A stretch of 64,000 bases of DNA from Hyphococcus aureus (GCF_042643165.1 NZ_JBHRSH010000001.1:2108001-2172000), one strand, 5' to 3'. Shown: positions 43,885 to 53,119, counted from the stretch's first letter. Program-made: numbers and translations. Notes: generated by a model not told the origin, from the letters alone.

Positions 43885-44276
43885 TCTAGTCATCTCCAAT
43901 GCGGAGGTTCCGCAGACAGCAATTCTAGCCGCCCCATGCTGTTCCCGGAATTCCGCGGGTCATTGACGCCGTAAGGACTGCAGCGCCGGGTTTGTTCTGC
44001 CCCGCTAACGCGGTAGCGCTTCTCGCTTCGCGCTGCAAGCGGAACAGGCGCGCCGCCGCATTAAATCGTAGACGTAATATGTTGAGTTGCGTTCTCATTT
44101 TGGTCATTACTCAGGCTAATCCCAGCTATACTCCAGCTCACCACTGCGGCGATAAATCCCGCCTTCTCCTGAAGGAAGGTTGTGGTTCGCATTGCAGCTC
44201 GCGTCATGTCCCACTATATGTCGCCGCTGTTTGTTGAGCCCCGCCCGGGGCTCTTTCGCAGTCAGGAGCCGCCGCG
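43885..44276. other. intergenic region upstream of glyA
   Basis: This 392-base gap between divergent mucR and glyA contains no convincing gene. Inverted repeats occur near 43985-44035 (CCGCTAACGCGGTAGCG, CTTCGCGCTGCAAGCGG) and the hairpin at 44236-44253. An unannotated small RNA or a long glyA leader is possible; no known RNA family (6S, SRP RNA, RNase P, tmRNA) was recognised. Confidence 0.4.
44236..44256 (+). terminator. terminator-like hairpin just upstream of glyA
   Basis: GAGCCCC (44236-44242) and GGGGCTC (44247-44253) form a 7-bp stem with a GCCC loop, followed by TTTC. It lies 24 bases before the glyA start, immediately ahead of its CAGGAG ribosome site. It could end an upstream small RNA or act as an attenuator. 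Confidence 0.5.
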
Positions 44277-45572
44277 ATGAGCGCCAGCCAATCCTATCGC
44301 CTTCCCGAAGGTTTCTTCACCGAATCGCTCGCCGACAAGGACGGCGATGTCTTCCGCTTCATGCAGGGCGAGCTTGCTCGGCAGCGCGACCAGATTGAGC
44401 TGATTGCATCGGAAAACATTGTCTCAAAGGCGGTGCTGGAAGCGGCGGGATCGGTTCTTACGAACAAGTATGCCGAGGGTTATCCGGGCAAGCGCTACTA
44501 TGGCGGGTGCGAGCAGGTGGATGAGGTTGAAGAGATCGCTATCGCCCGCGCGACTAAGCTTTTCAGTTGTAAAGAAGCGATCGTACAACCGCATTCAGGC
44601 AGTCAGGCGAACCAGTGCGTGTTCATGGGACTGTTGAACCCCGGCGACACATTCCTTGGAATGGACCTCGCTGCGGGCGGACATTTGACCCATGGCAGCC
44701 CCGTTAACCAGTCCGGCAAATGGTTCAACTGCGTTTCTTACGGGGTGCGCGAGGACGACCATCTCATCGATTTTGAACAGGTCGAGCGGCTGGCGAACCA
44801 GCACAAACCGAAGATGATCATCGCTGGCGGCAGCGCCTATTCGCGCATCATCGATTTTCGCCGTTTCCGTGAGATCGCCGACAGCGTCGGGGCCTATTTC
44901 ATGGTCGACATGGCGCATTTCGCCGGGCTCGTGGCGGCGGGGCTTTACCCCAATCCGCTTGAGCACGCGCATGTCGTCACGACGACGACGCACAAGACCC
45001 TGCGCGGGCCCCGCGGCGGCATGGTGCTGACCAATGATCCGGCGCTGGCGAAGAAGATCCGGTCCGGCCTGTTCCCTGGCATTCAGGGTGGCCCGCTCAT
45101 GCATATCATCGCCGCCAAGGCGGTTGCGTTTGGCGAGGCGCTGCAACCGGAATTCAAGACTTACGCGCAAGCCGTGATCGACAACGCAAATGTCCTTTCA
45201 CAAACTCTGGTCGATGCCGGCTACGCCGTCGTGTCCGGCGGCACCGACACCCATCTCGCGCTGATCGATCTGCGTCCCAAAGGCGTCAAGGGCAACGCCG
45301 CCGAGGCGAGCCTCGAGGCGGCTGGCATCACCTGCAACAAAAACGGCATTCCCTACGATCCTGAAAAATTCACGATCACCTCCGGCATCCGTATCGGTTC
45401 GCCGGCGGGCACCACGAGGGGGTTTGGCGTCGGCGAATTCAAGGAAGTCGGCGAGATGATGGCCGAGGTCCTCGATGCGCTGGCCACCAGGGGCGAAGCT
45501 GATTCGTCCGTGGAAGAGGCCGTCGGGAAGCGGGTTCGGGCCCTGACTGGGCGGTTTCCAATTTACCGCTGA
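44277..45572 (+). CDS. glyA: serine hydroxymethyltransferase
   Basis: This 431-residue PLP enzyme interconverts serine and glycine with tetrahydrofolate. The PLP lysine is Lys240 in TTTTHKTLRGPRGG. IASENIVSKAV and the YAEGYPGKRYYGGCE segment are normal. CAGGAG precedes the ATG by about 9 bases. It leads a run with nrdR, nusB and thiL. Confidence 0.97.
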   Translation: MSASQSYRLPEGFFTESLADKDGDVFRFMQGELARQRDQIELIASENIVSKAVLEAAGSVLTNKYAEGYPGKRYYGGCEQVDEVEEIAIARATKLFSCKEAIVQPHSGSQANQCVFMGLLNPGDTFLGMDLAAGGHLTHGSPVNQSGKWFNCVSYGVREDDHLIDFEQVERLANQHKPKMIIAGGSAYSRIIDFRRFREIADSVGAYFMVDMAHFAGLVAAGLYPNPLEHAHVVTTTTHKTLRGPRGGMVLTNDPALAKKIRSGLFPGIQGGPLMHIIAAKAVAFGEALQPEFKTYAQAVIDNANVLSQTLVDAGYAVVSGGTDTHLALIDLRPKGVKGNAAEASLEAAGITCNKNGIPYDPEKFTITSGIRIGSPAGTTRGFGVGEFKEVGEMMAEVLDALATRGEADSSVEEAVGKRVRALTGRFPIYR

Positions 45573-45614
45573 CTCGCGTAGAACCGCCGGACTGAGATTT
45601 GGGAGAACAGCCCC

Positions 45615-46088
45615 ATGCGATGTCCGTTTTGCGGCAGCGACGACACCCAGGTGAAAGATTCCCGTCCGGCGGAGGACGGCGCCTCCGTGCGCCGGCGCCG
45701 TGAGTGCTCGGCCTGCGGCGGCCGCTTCACCACCTTTGAGCGGGTCCAGCTGCGCGAACTTGTCGTGATCAAAAGCACCGGCAAGCGCGCGCCTTTCGAC
45801 CGGGACAAGCTCATGCGCTCGATCCTGGTGGCGCTGCGCAAGCGCGACTTCGAGCCCGAGCGGATGGAGCAGATGGTTTCCGGCATTGTCCGCCAGCTCG
45901 AAGCGACCGGGGAAAGCGAAATTGAATCGCAAAAGATTGGCGAACTGGTCATGGAAGGTCTCGCCAAGCTCGATGACGTCGCTTATGTGCGCTATGCGTC
46001 GGTCTACAAAAACTTCCGCGAGGCGAAGGACTTCGGCGAATTTCTTGGCGGTATGGATGACGCTGAACCGGCCCCGAAAGAAGAGTAA
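45615..46088 (+). CDS. nrdR: transcriptional repressor NrdR
   Basis: This 157-residue regulator of ribonucleotide reductase genes has an N-terminal zinc ribbon (Cys3, Cys6, Cys31, Cys34) and an ATP-cone (about 48-138) that senses ATP/dATP. FTTFERVQLRELVVIKS and FDRDKLMRSI are typical. It follows glyA by 42 bases. In relatives rib genes follow; here nusB does. Confidence 0.96.
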   Translation: MRCPFCGSDDTQVKDSRPAEDGASVRRRRECSACGGRFTTFERVQLRELVVIKSTGKRAPFDRDKLMRSILVALRKRDFEPERMEQMVSGIVRQLEATGESEIESQKIGELVMEGLAKLDDVAYVRYASVYKNFREAKDFGEFLGGMDDAEPAPKEE

Positions 46089-46099
46089 GAATCAGATCC

Positions 46100-46582
46100 A
46101 TGGCTTCTGACCAAAAGAAAACCAAAGAAGGCGCGCCGCCCCGGTCCGCCGCACGGCTCGCCGCTGTGCAGGCGCTTTACCAGATGGAGGCGGGCGGTCA
46201 GGGCGTTGAGGCGACCATCCGCGAATTCAAGGATTTCCGGCTGGGCGGTGAGGTGGAGGGTGAAAAACTCCAGGCCGCCGACGCCGCCTTCTTCGCCGAT
46301 ATTCTGCGCGGCGCGGTTGAGACGCAATCAAGGCTCGACCCCTATTTGCAACGCCAGCTCGCCGAGGGCTGGCGGCTCGCCCGTCTCGATGCAACGGCCC
46401 GGGCGATTCTGCGCGCCGGGTTATATGAGCTTATCCGCCGCCCGGATGTTCCCTTTAAAGTTGTAATCAACGAATATCTGGATATTGCGCGCGCCTTTTT
46501 CGACGGCGACGAGCCGGGGTTCATCAACGCCGTTCTCGACGCCGCGGCCAAGGAAGCGCGCAGCGACGAAGTGAAGGTCTGA
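46100..46582 (+). CDS. nusB: transcription antitermination factor NusB
   Basis: This 160-residue helical protein shows RSAARLAAVQALYQMEAGG and the C-terminal VVINEYLDIARAFFDGDEPGFINAVLD of NusB. It assembles with NusE on boxA RNA for rRNA antitermination. It is placed 11 bases after nrdR and 12 before thiL. Confidence 0.95.
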   Translation: MASDQKKTKEGAPPRSAARLAAVQALYQMEAGGQGVEATIREFKDFRLGGEVEGEKLQAADAAFFADILRGAVETQSRLDPYLQRQLAEGWRLARLDATARAILRAGLYELIRRPDVPFKVVINEYLDIARAFFDGDEPGFINAVLDAAAKEARSDEVKV

Positions 46583-46594
46583 CCAGACGGCTGC

Positions 46595-47578
46595 ATGAGC
46601 GAATTCGATATCATCCGCGACGTTTTCGCTCCCCTGACCAAAGATGCGCCGGGCGCGTTCAACCTTGCCGATGACGCCGCACTGCTGGAGGCGCGTGATC
46701 TTGTGGTCACGAAAGATCTCCTTGTTGCGGGAGTGCATTTCTTGGCCAAGGATCCGCTCGATCTTGTCGCCAGGAAACTGATCCGTGCAAATCTGTCCGA
46801 CCTCGCGGCCAAGGGCGCGAAGCCCATCGGCTATTTTCTCGGCTGCGTCTGGCCGCAGAATGTGAAACGGGCGTCGATAGAATTATTCGCGCGGGGACTT
46901 GCCGAGGATCAGGAGCATTTCCGCATTGCGCTGTATGGCGGCGATACGACCATGCACACGGCGAAGGCGGCGCCGCTCACGCTGTCGGCGACATTCTTCG
47001 GCGCGCCGCCAAAACAGGGGATGACCGCGCGGTCCGGCGCGTCGCTTGGCGATGATTTATATGTTTCCGGCACCATCGGCGACGCTGGTCTCGGCCTGAT
47101 GGCTTTGCGCAAGGAATTCAAATTCACTACGGTCGATAAAGCGTCGCTCTCCGGGCGCTATCATCTTCCGGAGCCGCGGCTGACGCTGGGCGCTGCGATC
47201 GCTGGGCTTGCGACCGCCGCGATTGATGTTTCCGACGGTCTGATTGCGGATGCCGGCCATCTTGCGCGCGCCAATGGACTGCGCGCCGAGATAGATGCGG
47301 TGGCGACGCCGCGCTCTCAGGGCGCGGCCTATTGGGTCGCGGCGCAACAGAACCGGTGGAAAGCTTTGGCGAGCCTTGCAGGGTTCGGCGATGATTATGA
47401 AATTCTTTTCGCCGCGCCGCCGGCCATGCGCCGCTCTGTCGTCATGGCGGCGAAAGCGTCGCGTACGGAGGTTTCCCGCATCGGTTCGTTGACGCGCGGC
47501 GACGGCGTTTTGTTTCTTGATGAAAGCGGGGCGCCGATCCTCGTTCCCGAAACCGGCTACGATCATTTCAGAAAATAA
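46595..47578 (+). CDS. thiL: thiamine-monophosphate kinase
   Basis: This 327-residue kinase phosphorylates thiamine monophosphate to the pyrophosphate cofactor. Motifs seen are DDAALLEARDLVVTKDLLVAGVHF (metal-binding Asp), YGGDTT, AAIDVSDGLIADAGHLA and GFGDDYEILFAAP, all in family order. It is the last gene of the glyA-nrdR-nusB-thiL run; an inverted repeat follows. Confidence 0.95.
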   Translation: MSEFDIIRDVFAPLTKDAPGAFNLADDAALLEARDLVVTKDLLVAGVHFLAKDPLDLVARKLIRANLSDLAAKGAKPIGYFLGCVWPQNVKRASIELFARGLAEDQEHFRIALYGGDTTMHTAKAAPLTLSATFFGAPPKQGMTARSGASLGDDLYVSGTIGDAGLGLMALRKEFKFTTVDKASLSGRYHLPEPRLTLGAAIAGLATAAIDVSDGLIADAGHLARANGLRAEIDAVATPRSQGAAYWVAAQQNRWKALASLAGFGDDYEILFAAPPAMRRSVVMAAKASRTEVSRIGSLTRGDGVLFLDESGAPILVPETGYDHFRK

Positions 47579-47596
47579 AGCTGTTTATGTTCGATC

Positions 47597-47631
47597 TGAG
47601 CGTTTGCTTTTGACCGGGGCGTAAACGCTCA
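47597..47631. terminator. hairpin between convergent thiL and YXWGXW genes
   Basis: TGAGCGTTT (47597-47605) is complementary to AAACGCTCA (47623-47631), with a 17-base loop. It lies between two convergent stops and may serve both. There is no clear T-run on either strand. Confidence 0.4.
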
Positions 47632-47661
47632 ACAGCAGCCAGCCTGGCAATGGCGCCACTC

Positions 47662-48006
47662 CTACTGCCAGTGACCGGGAACCCAATACCATCCCTGATG
47701 CGTATGCACCCAGCGGCCGTCTCTCCAGACTTTATTCGGCGGCGGATTGCGTTCCCAAAACCCGTCCGACCAGACAAATTCGACGCCCGTCCAGCGCCAG
47801 TAGCCACTGATCCAGACGGCGGAGGGTGACGGTCTTGGCGGCAGGGCGCGATGGTGCGGCGGCGGCGGCGTGACGCGAATATAAGAGACGCTGGCCGCGA
47901 CCGGCGCCGGACCGTGGCGATAGTGATAATGATACCAGCAGCCGCTGGTCATCGCGGCGATGGTTCCGAAAACAACGGCGACTTTCAGTAAGCGGAAGAG
48001 TCTCAT
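47662..48006 (-). CDS. YXWGXW-repeat lipoprotein
   Basis: This 114-residue protein has a lipobox (MTSGCWYH) and then an aromatic, proline-rich body. Its Trp/Tyr-Gly repeats (SGYWRWTG, DGFWER, DGRWVHTHQGWYWVPGHW) are typical of the YXWGXW family. The function is unknown; these are envelope proteins. The start at 48006 has AAGGAA 8 bases upstream. Confidence 0.82.
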   Translation of the reverse strand: MRLFRLLKVAVVFGTIAAMTSGCWYHYHYRHGPAPVAASVSYIRVTPPPPHHRALPPRPSPSAVWISGYWRWTGVEFVWSDGFWERNPPPNKVWRDGRWVHTHQGWYWVPGHWQ

Positions 48007-48121
48007 GCTGAACATTCCTTTCCAGGAAGGGTGAGTTCAGCATGACGGATCATGACGGCGCTGCGATTGATGCAGGTCAATTGCGAAGCGGGTCAAAAAG
48101 CCTGTGAAGATCAGGCGGCTT

Positions 48122-48580
48122 TTACTGCCCCGGAACCGGGCCTTCTTCGCCGAGCGAGGCGGGAAGGGCGCCCACATTGCCGAGGAGCTGCTCCCAGAAG
48201 TTCAGCTCGCGGCCGCGGGTTGGCGTCTCGCGCTGAACAAGGCGGATGTCCTCGCCGTCAGCGAGATCGAATTCCTTGAACTCCTCAACCGAACCGTCAT
48301 CGGCGAAATGGATTGCGATGACCTGACGCGATTTGGTCTTCGGCTTGAAGAACGCGCGGGTCTGATCGGTGGAGTGAAGATAGTACCAGGCGTTGCGGTC
48401 AAAGACGCCGATCATCGACGGCTCGCCATATTTCGCGAGCACCGAATCCTTGGTGTCGAAGCCGATTTCCGCTTTCAGCTCTTTCTGGTCCGCTTCAAGG
48501 ACATATCCATGGCTGGAGCGCACGGAAACACAGGCCTGAAGCATGAGAAGGCCAAGGGCGGCAAGGAAAAATCGGGTCAT
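48122..48580 (-). CDS. bamE: outer-membrane assembly lipoprotein BamE
   Basis: This 152-residue protein has a lipobox (LMLQACVSVRSS) and a SmpA/OmlA fold. The family motif GFDTKDSVLAKYGEPSMIGVFD is followed by WYYL. It stabilises the BAM complex that inserts beta-barrels. The start at 48580 is used; the longer frame is antisense to the next gene. The divergent order with the bc1 chaperone gene is standard for alphaproteobacteria. Confidence 0.92.
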   Translation of the reverse strand: MTRFFLAALGLLMLQACVSVRSSHGYVLEADQKELKAEIGFDTKDSVLAKYGEPSMIGVFDRNAWYYLHSTDQTRAFFKPKTKSRQVIAIHFADDGSVEEFKEFDLADGEDIRLVQRETPTRGRELNFWEQLLGNVGALPASLGEEGPVPGQ

Positions 48581-48766
48581 CGGGTTCTCTTTACGCTGCT
48601 GCGGCACGAGCCGGCCTGATGCCGGGACTTGATCCCGGGGGCTGGCGGGAATACCTCGCCCCATGGATAGCAGTGATCTACCAGTGATTTCAAATTGCCG
48701 CAAATCCTCGATACCCCCCTTGCGGGCGCGGTTATAGCGCGTCCGCGGCGTGAAGGAAAACGCTTG

Positions 48767-49309
48767 ATGTTCAAAAGCTTGTTCAGAAAGGACCCGGCTC
48801 TGGAGGCGGGCCGCGCACTCTACGCCGCCGCCGTCGAGCAGGCGCGGAGCCCGGCGCTGTACGCCCGGCTTGGCGCGCCGGACACGGTCGAAGGCCGGTT
48901 CGAGATGGTGGCGCTCCATGTCTGGCTGGTGATGCGCCGCCTGCGCGGCGATGAGGCGGCGAAAAAAGTGAGCCAATGTCTGTTTGACGCCATGTTCCAG
49001 AATCTGGACGACAGCTTGCGCGAGCTCGGCGTCGGCGACCTTCAGGTGGGCAAGCGAATCCGCAAGCTCGCCGAGAATTTCTATGGCCGCATCGGCGCCT
49101 ATGAAGAGGCGATGAAAGAAGGCGTCTCTGACGACTCACTGGCGAAAGCGTTGTCGCGCAATATCTTTGAAAAAGAGCTGGCGGAAACGGCGCCTCAATT
49201 CGCTGACTATGTGCGCCGCGCCGACGCCCATCTTCAACATCAGCCGGGCGCGCGCATCGCAGGCGGAATAGTCGTTTTCCCGGCGGTGGAAGAGGGAGCG
49301 CCCGCATGA
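48767..49309 (+). CDS. ubiquinol-cytochrome c chaperone family protein
   Basis: This 180-residue protein belongs to the CBP3-like family, with the pattern GRFEMVALHVWLVMRRLRGD, then LFDAMFQNLDDSLRELGVGD and AENFYGRIGAY. In mitochondria CBP3 helps assemble cytochrome b; the bacterial role is inferred. The start has AAGGAAA about 8 bases upstream. It overlaps the YceD-type gene by 4 bases (ATGA). Confidence 0.9.
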   Translation: MFKSLFRKDPALEAGRALYAAAVEQARSPALYARLGAPDTVEGRFEMVALHVWLVMRRLRGDEAAKKVSQCLFDAMFQNLDDSLRELGVGDLQVGKRIRKLAENFYGRIGAYEEAMKEGVSDDSLAKALSRNIFEKELAETAPQFADYVRRADAHLQHQPGARIAGGIVVFPAVEEGAPA

Positions 49310-49836
49310 CGCAAAACGACAGTCCCGCGCCGGAATTCAGCTATGAAATCGATATCGACGATGTCGGGCGCGCGGGGAAAAAATTTCAGCTTTCCTCCAA
49401 TGAGACGGAGCGGGCAATGATCGCAAAGCGCCTGAAAACGCCTTCTGTGGAAAAACTTGAGGGCGAGATGAGAGTGACCGCCTCCAAAACAGGGGTCCGG
49501 ATCACCGGCGACATCGCCGCCGATCTTACGCGCGAATGCGTCGCCAGTCTGGAGCATATGCCAGAGACGATCGCGGAGAGTTTCGAGATCGATTTCACCC
49601 GCATTCCATCTGAGAATGATGACGTGGAAGAGGAAGACCTCGACGCGCCCGAGTTTCTTGAAGGGGAAACGCTCGACCTCGGGGAGCTTCTCGTGCAGCA
49701 GCTTTCCCTCTCCATGGAGCCGTTTCCGCGCAAGGAAGGCGCGAAAAGCCTCGCAGAAGCCTATGCGCCCAAAGAGAATGCGTCGCCTTTCGCGGGCCTC
49801 AAGCAGGCCCTCGGAAAAAGTGATGATAATCAATAG
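49306..49836 (+). CDS. YceD-family (DUF177) protein
   Basis: This 176-residue protein has the DUF177 layout: VTASKTGVRITGDIAADLTRECVASLE, then a strongly acidic middle and the motif LGELLVQQLSLSMEPFPRK. Homologues are linked to 23S rRNA metabolism. In many bacteria rpmF follows; here plsX follows after 136 bases. It is coupled to the upstream chaperone gene. Confidence 0.9.
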   Translation: MTQNDSPAPEFSYEIDIDDVGRAGKKFQLSSNETERAMIAKRLKTPSVEKLEGEMRVTASKTGVRITGDIAADLTRECVASLEHMPETIAESFEIDFTRIPSENDDVEEEDLDAPEFLEGETLDLGELLVQQLSLSMEPFPRKEGAKSLAEAYAPKENASPFAGLKQALGKSDDNQ

Positions 49837-49972
49837 GTTTACGTGGCCCGCGAAGGGGCTATAAGGGCCGCCAAAAGGCGCAATGGGCGCCGCGTTGCAT
49901 GCAGCGGCGGGGGCTCATATTCTGAGTTTTGGCAATGGAAACAGCAATGGAAGCGGCTGGTTGAGCAAGTCC

Positions 49973-51064
49973 ATGACACAAGCCAAGGCAACCGCGCCTG
50001 ATCTGGCGCTGGCGGTCGACGCCATGGGCGGCGACACCGGTCCGCAAGCTGTCGTCGACGGCGTCGCGCATGCTGTGAAGCATGGCCTCAAGGCGCGATT
50101 CATTTTCTTCGGCGATAAAACGAAGCTTGAACCGCTGATCGCCGGTCATTCAAATCTTTCAGGCGCAGAAATCCGCCACGCCGATAATGTCGTCGCCATG
50201 ACCGACAAGCCGATGCATGTTTTGCGGCGCGGACGCGACACCTCCATGTGGGCGGCGGTGACGGCGGTCGCCGAAGGCGATGCGCAGGCGGTTGTCTCCG
50301 GCGGCAATACCGGCGCGCTGATGGCAGTCTCGCGCAAGCAGCTTGGCATGATCGAGGGCGTTGAACGCCCCGCCGTGACGGCGTTGTGGCCGACGCCGCG
50401 CGGGCGCTGTGTCGTTCTCGATGTCGGCGCCAATGTGGAGGCGGATGAGGATCAGCTCGTTCAGTTTGCGATCATGGGCGAGGCTTTTTTCCGTGCGCTG
50501 ATGAATGTGGACAAACCTACGGTCGGTCTCCTGAATGTCGGCGCCGAAGATCTGAAAGGCCATGAATTGATCCGCACCGCCGCGCGCGTCTTGCGCGAGG
50601 CGGACCCGGATATGGCGTTCAAGGGTTTTGTTGAAGGCAACGACATTTCCAAGGGCACGGTCGACGTTGTCGTGACGGATGGCTTCACCGGCAATGTCGC
50701 CCTGAAGACGGCGGAGGGCGCCGCCCGGCTGCTCGGCGGCTGGATGAAAGAGACGCTGACCGGCACGCTCAACGCCAAGCTTGGCGCGCTGATGATGGCG
50801 CCGGGTCTGCGGAAATTGAAGGATCGCATCGATCCGTCTTCGAATAATGGCGGCGTTTTCCTCGGGGTGAACGGGGTCGTGGTGAAGAGTCATGGCGGGG
50901 CCGATGCGCGCGGTGTGGCGAGCGCGGTCAACATGGCGGCGAGCCTTGCGGCGCGTCCCTTCCGCGAAGAAGTGGCGTCTACAGTGAAATCAGTGATGAG
51001 CCGGCGTCAGCGTATCGCCGAAGCATCGGCGAGCGAGACTACAATCAAAGCGGCGGCGGTATGA
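49973..51064 (+). CDS. plsX: phosphate acyltransferase PlsX
   Basis: This 363-residue enzyme makes acyl-phosphate from acyl-ACP for phospholipid synthesis. The motifs LAVDAMGGDTGPQAVVDG, VSGGNTGALMAVSR and the DGFTGNVALKTAEG region are present. The start MTQAKATAPD at 49973 is chosen; the frame continues to 49883. It overlaps fabH by 4 bases (ATGA). Confidence 0.96.
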   Translation: MTQAKATAPDLALAVDAMGGDTGPQAVVDGVAHAVKHGLKARFIFFGDKTKLEPLIAGHSNLSGAEIRHADNVVAMTDKPMHVLRRGRDTSMWAAVTAVAEGDAQAVVSGGNTGALMAVSRKQLGMIEGVERPAVTALWPTPRGRCVVLDVGANVEADEDQLVQFAIMGEAFFRALMNVDKPTVGLLNVGAEDLKGHELIRTAARVLREADPDMAFKGFVEGNDISKGTVDVVVTDGFTGNVALKTAEGAARLLGGWMKETLTGTLNAKLGALMMAPGLRKLKDRIDPSSNNGGVFLGVNGVVVKSHGGADARGVASAVNMAASLAARPFREEVASTVKSVMSRRQRIAEASASETTIKAAAV

Positions 51065-52032
51065 GTTTGAAAGCAGTGCTGTGCGGATGCGGCGCTTTTT
51101 TGCCTGAACAAATCCTGACGAACGAAGATCTCTCAAAGCGCGTGGATACGAGCGATGAGTGGATTCGCGAGCGCACCGGCATTCGCGAACGTCACATTGC
51201 GTCAGAAGGGGAGCTGACCTCCGATCTCGCGACGCAGGCGGCGAAAGCGGCGCTTGATAATGCCGGCCTGACGCCGGACGATATCGACCTGATCATCGTT
51301 GCGACGACGACGCCGGACCTCACATTCCCGTCTACCGCCGCCATCGTGCAGGCGAAACTCAACGCGGGCGAGGGCGCGGCGTTCGATATTCAGGCGGTGT
51401 GCACCGGCTTCGTCTATGCCCTGTCGACGGCGGAGAAGTTCCTGATTTCAGGCCAGCACAAGCGCGCGCTAGTGATTGGCGCGGAAACCTTCTCGCGCAT
51501 TCTCGACTGGGAGGATCGCGGCACTTGCGTTCTTTTCGGCGACGGCGCCGGGGCGTTCGTTCTGGAAGCTCAGCCCGCGGAGGAAGCGGGCGATCGCGGC
51601 ATCATGGGCAGTTATCTCAGATGCGACGGGCGCATGGTTGACCTGCTTTATGTGGATGGCGGCGTTTCCTCGACAAAGACGACCGGTCATGTGCGGATGC
51701 AGGGAAACAAGGTCTTTCGCGAGGCGGTGACCCGGATTTCCGACGCCATGGTTCAGGTTTGCGCCGAGGCCAAGGTCGATGTCACCGCGATCGACTGGTT
51801 CGTGCCGCACCAGGCCAATGAGCGGATCATCCAGGGGGTCGTTAAAAAGCTCGATCTGCGGCCCGATCAGGTGATTTCCACGATCTCCGGGCAGGGCAAC
51901 ACCTCAGCGGCCTCGATCCCGCTCGCCTATTGCGCGGGCGTTGCTGACGGGCGGATCAAGACCGGCGATCTGGTGTTGTTCGAGGCGATGGGCGGCGGGC
52001 TTACCTGGGGCGCCGCATTGATGCGCGCCTGA
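51061..52032 (+). CDS. fabH: 3-oxoacyl-ACP synthase III
   Basis: This 323-residue condensing enzyme starts fatty-acid synthesis from acetyl-CoA and malonyl-ACP. The triad is Cys114 (QAVCTGFVYAL), His in FVPHQANERI (about 253) and Asn in GQGNTSAAS (about 283). Length is normal. It is coupled to plsX; ihfA follows after 118 bases. Confidence 0.96.
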   Translation: MSLKAVLCGCGAFLPEQILTNEDLSKRVDTSDEWIRERTGIRERHIASEGELTSDLATQAAKAALDNAGLTPDDIDLIIVATTTPDLTFPSTAAIVQAKLNAGEGAAFDIQAVCTGFVYALSTAEKFLISGQHKRALVIGAETFSRILDWEDRGTCVLFGDGAGAFVLEAQPAEEAGDRGIMGSYLRCDGRMVDLLYVDGGVSSTKTTGHVRMQGNKVFREAVTRISDAMVQVCAEAKVDVTAIDWFVPHQANERIIQGVVKKLDLRPDQVISTISGQGNTSAASIPLAYCAGVADGRIKTGDLVLFEAMGGGLTWGAALMRA

Positions 52033-52083
52033 AGCGCCCGAGCTGGCCCGTCTAAAAAACAGGCAATATATTTCAAAGGCTTA

Positions 52084-52112
52084 TTGACCAAACAGGCGTC
52101 TAGCCGTTAACC
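52084..52112 (+). promoter_or_regulatory. predicted ihfA promoter
   Basis: TTGACC (52084-52089) and TTAACC (52107-52112) are 17 bases apart, 39 bases before the ihfA start. The -10 is a poor TATAAT match but includes a TTAACC CtrA half-site; whether CtrA acts here is open. Confidence 0.4.
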
Positions 52113-52150
52113 TTGGCGCTAATTTGGGGATTGAGGCGGATAGGCAAACC

Positions 52151-52468
52151 ATGGCCGGAAAAACCATCACCAGAGCGGATCTGACGGATGCGGTTTATCG
52201 CTCCTTAGGAATCTCGCGAAATGAATCTTCAGCATTTGTAGAGCGCATTCTGGACGAGGTCGCCCAGACGCTCGAAAAGGGCGAGACCGTCAAGATTTCA
52301 TCCTTTGGCACGTTTTCGGTGCGCGACAAGAAGCTCAGAATGGGCCGCAATCCGAAGACCGGCGAAGAGGTGCCGATCGAGCCGCGGCGGGTCATCACCT
52401 TCCGCGCATCGCATGTGCTGAAAGACCAGATCAACAACACCCACCGGCAGGCGAAAGCCGCCGAGTAG
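52151..52468 (+). CDS. ihfA: integration host factor subunit alpha
   Basis: This 105-residue HU/IHF DNA-bending protein has ITRADLTDAVYRSLGIS, KISSFGTFSVRDKKLRMGRNPKTGE and the Pro-containing arm region. It pairs with IHF-beta. MAGKTITR at 52151 is the conserved start; a ten-codon extension is not supported. Confidence 0.96.
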   Translation: MAGKTITRADLTDAVYRSLGISRNESSAFVERILDEVAQTLEKGETVKISSFGTFSVRDKKLRMGRNPKTGEEVPIEPRRVITFRASHVLKDQINNTHRQAKAAE

Positions 52469-52506
52469 GCTGACTTCCTTTCTGAACTGACGAAGGCGTT
52501 CCCTCT

Positions 52507-53007
52507 GTGGCGAAATCTGCCGAAGCGTTCCGCACGATCTCTGAAGCCGCAGAAGAGCTGGATGTGCCCCAGCATGTTCTGCGTCATTGGGAGGAAGTGT
52601 TCGGTCAGGTGCGCCCCATGCGCCGCGCCGGCGGGCGGCGCTATTACCGGCCGCTCGATCTCGATCTGTTGCGGGGCATTCGCGTCCTTCTTTACGAACA
52701 GCGCTACACTACCAAAGGCGTCCAGAAAATTTTCAAGGACGAAGGCGTCAAATATGTCTCCGAACTTGGCCGCCGTTCAGCCGCCGGGGAATCAACCGAT
52801 GTGCGCCCGGTGCTGGAAGGCGAGAGTGAGCCGCCGGCGCAGGCCGACCTCCTTGAACTGGGGGAGGCTGAAGCATTGAAAGCGGCGCCCTTGCCGCCGG
52901 AGCTGCGCCGCACCCTGACCGCGCTGCTGACGCGGCTTGAAGGCGTGCAGGACGCCCTCGATCAGGCGTCGCTCGCGCTCGAAGCCATTGAGGCTGAGCG
53001 GGAATAG
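52507..53007 (+). CDS. MerR-family transcriptional regulator
   Basis: This 166-residue protein has an N-terminal MerR DNA-binding domain (FRTISEAAEELDVPQHVLRHWEEVF, GGRRYYRPLDLDLL) and a C-terminal coiled coil, but no metal-binding cysteines. The start is GTG. Position after ihfA is conserved in the class; target genes are unknown. Confidence 0.88.
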   Translation: MAKSAEAFRTISEAAEELDVPQHVLRHWEEVFGQVRPMRRAGGRRYYRPLDLDLLRGIRVLLYEQRYTTKGVQKIFKDEGVKYVSELGRRSAAGESTDVRPVLEGESEPPAQADLLELGEAEALKAAPLPPELRRTLTALLTRLEGVQDALDQASLALEAIEAERE

Positions 53008-53050
53008 GCCAGGCGGGAATAAGACTGGCCGCATTATCCGATTTTGACCA

Positions 53051-53079
53051 TTGCTCCGTCCCGACCGGGCGCCTATAAG
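53051..53079 (+). promoter_or_regulatory. predicted tRNA-Pro promoter
   Basis: TTGCTC (53051-53056) and TATAAG (53074-53079) are separated by 17 bases, about 40 bases before the tRNA 5' end. Confidence 0.55.
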
Positions 53080-53119
53080 ACGCGCTCGCGCGTGGCGGTT
53101 TTGGCCCGGCGCGAGAGGT

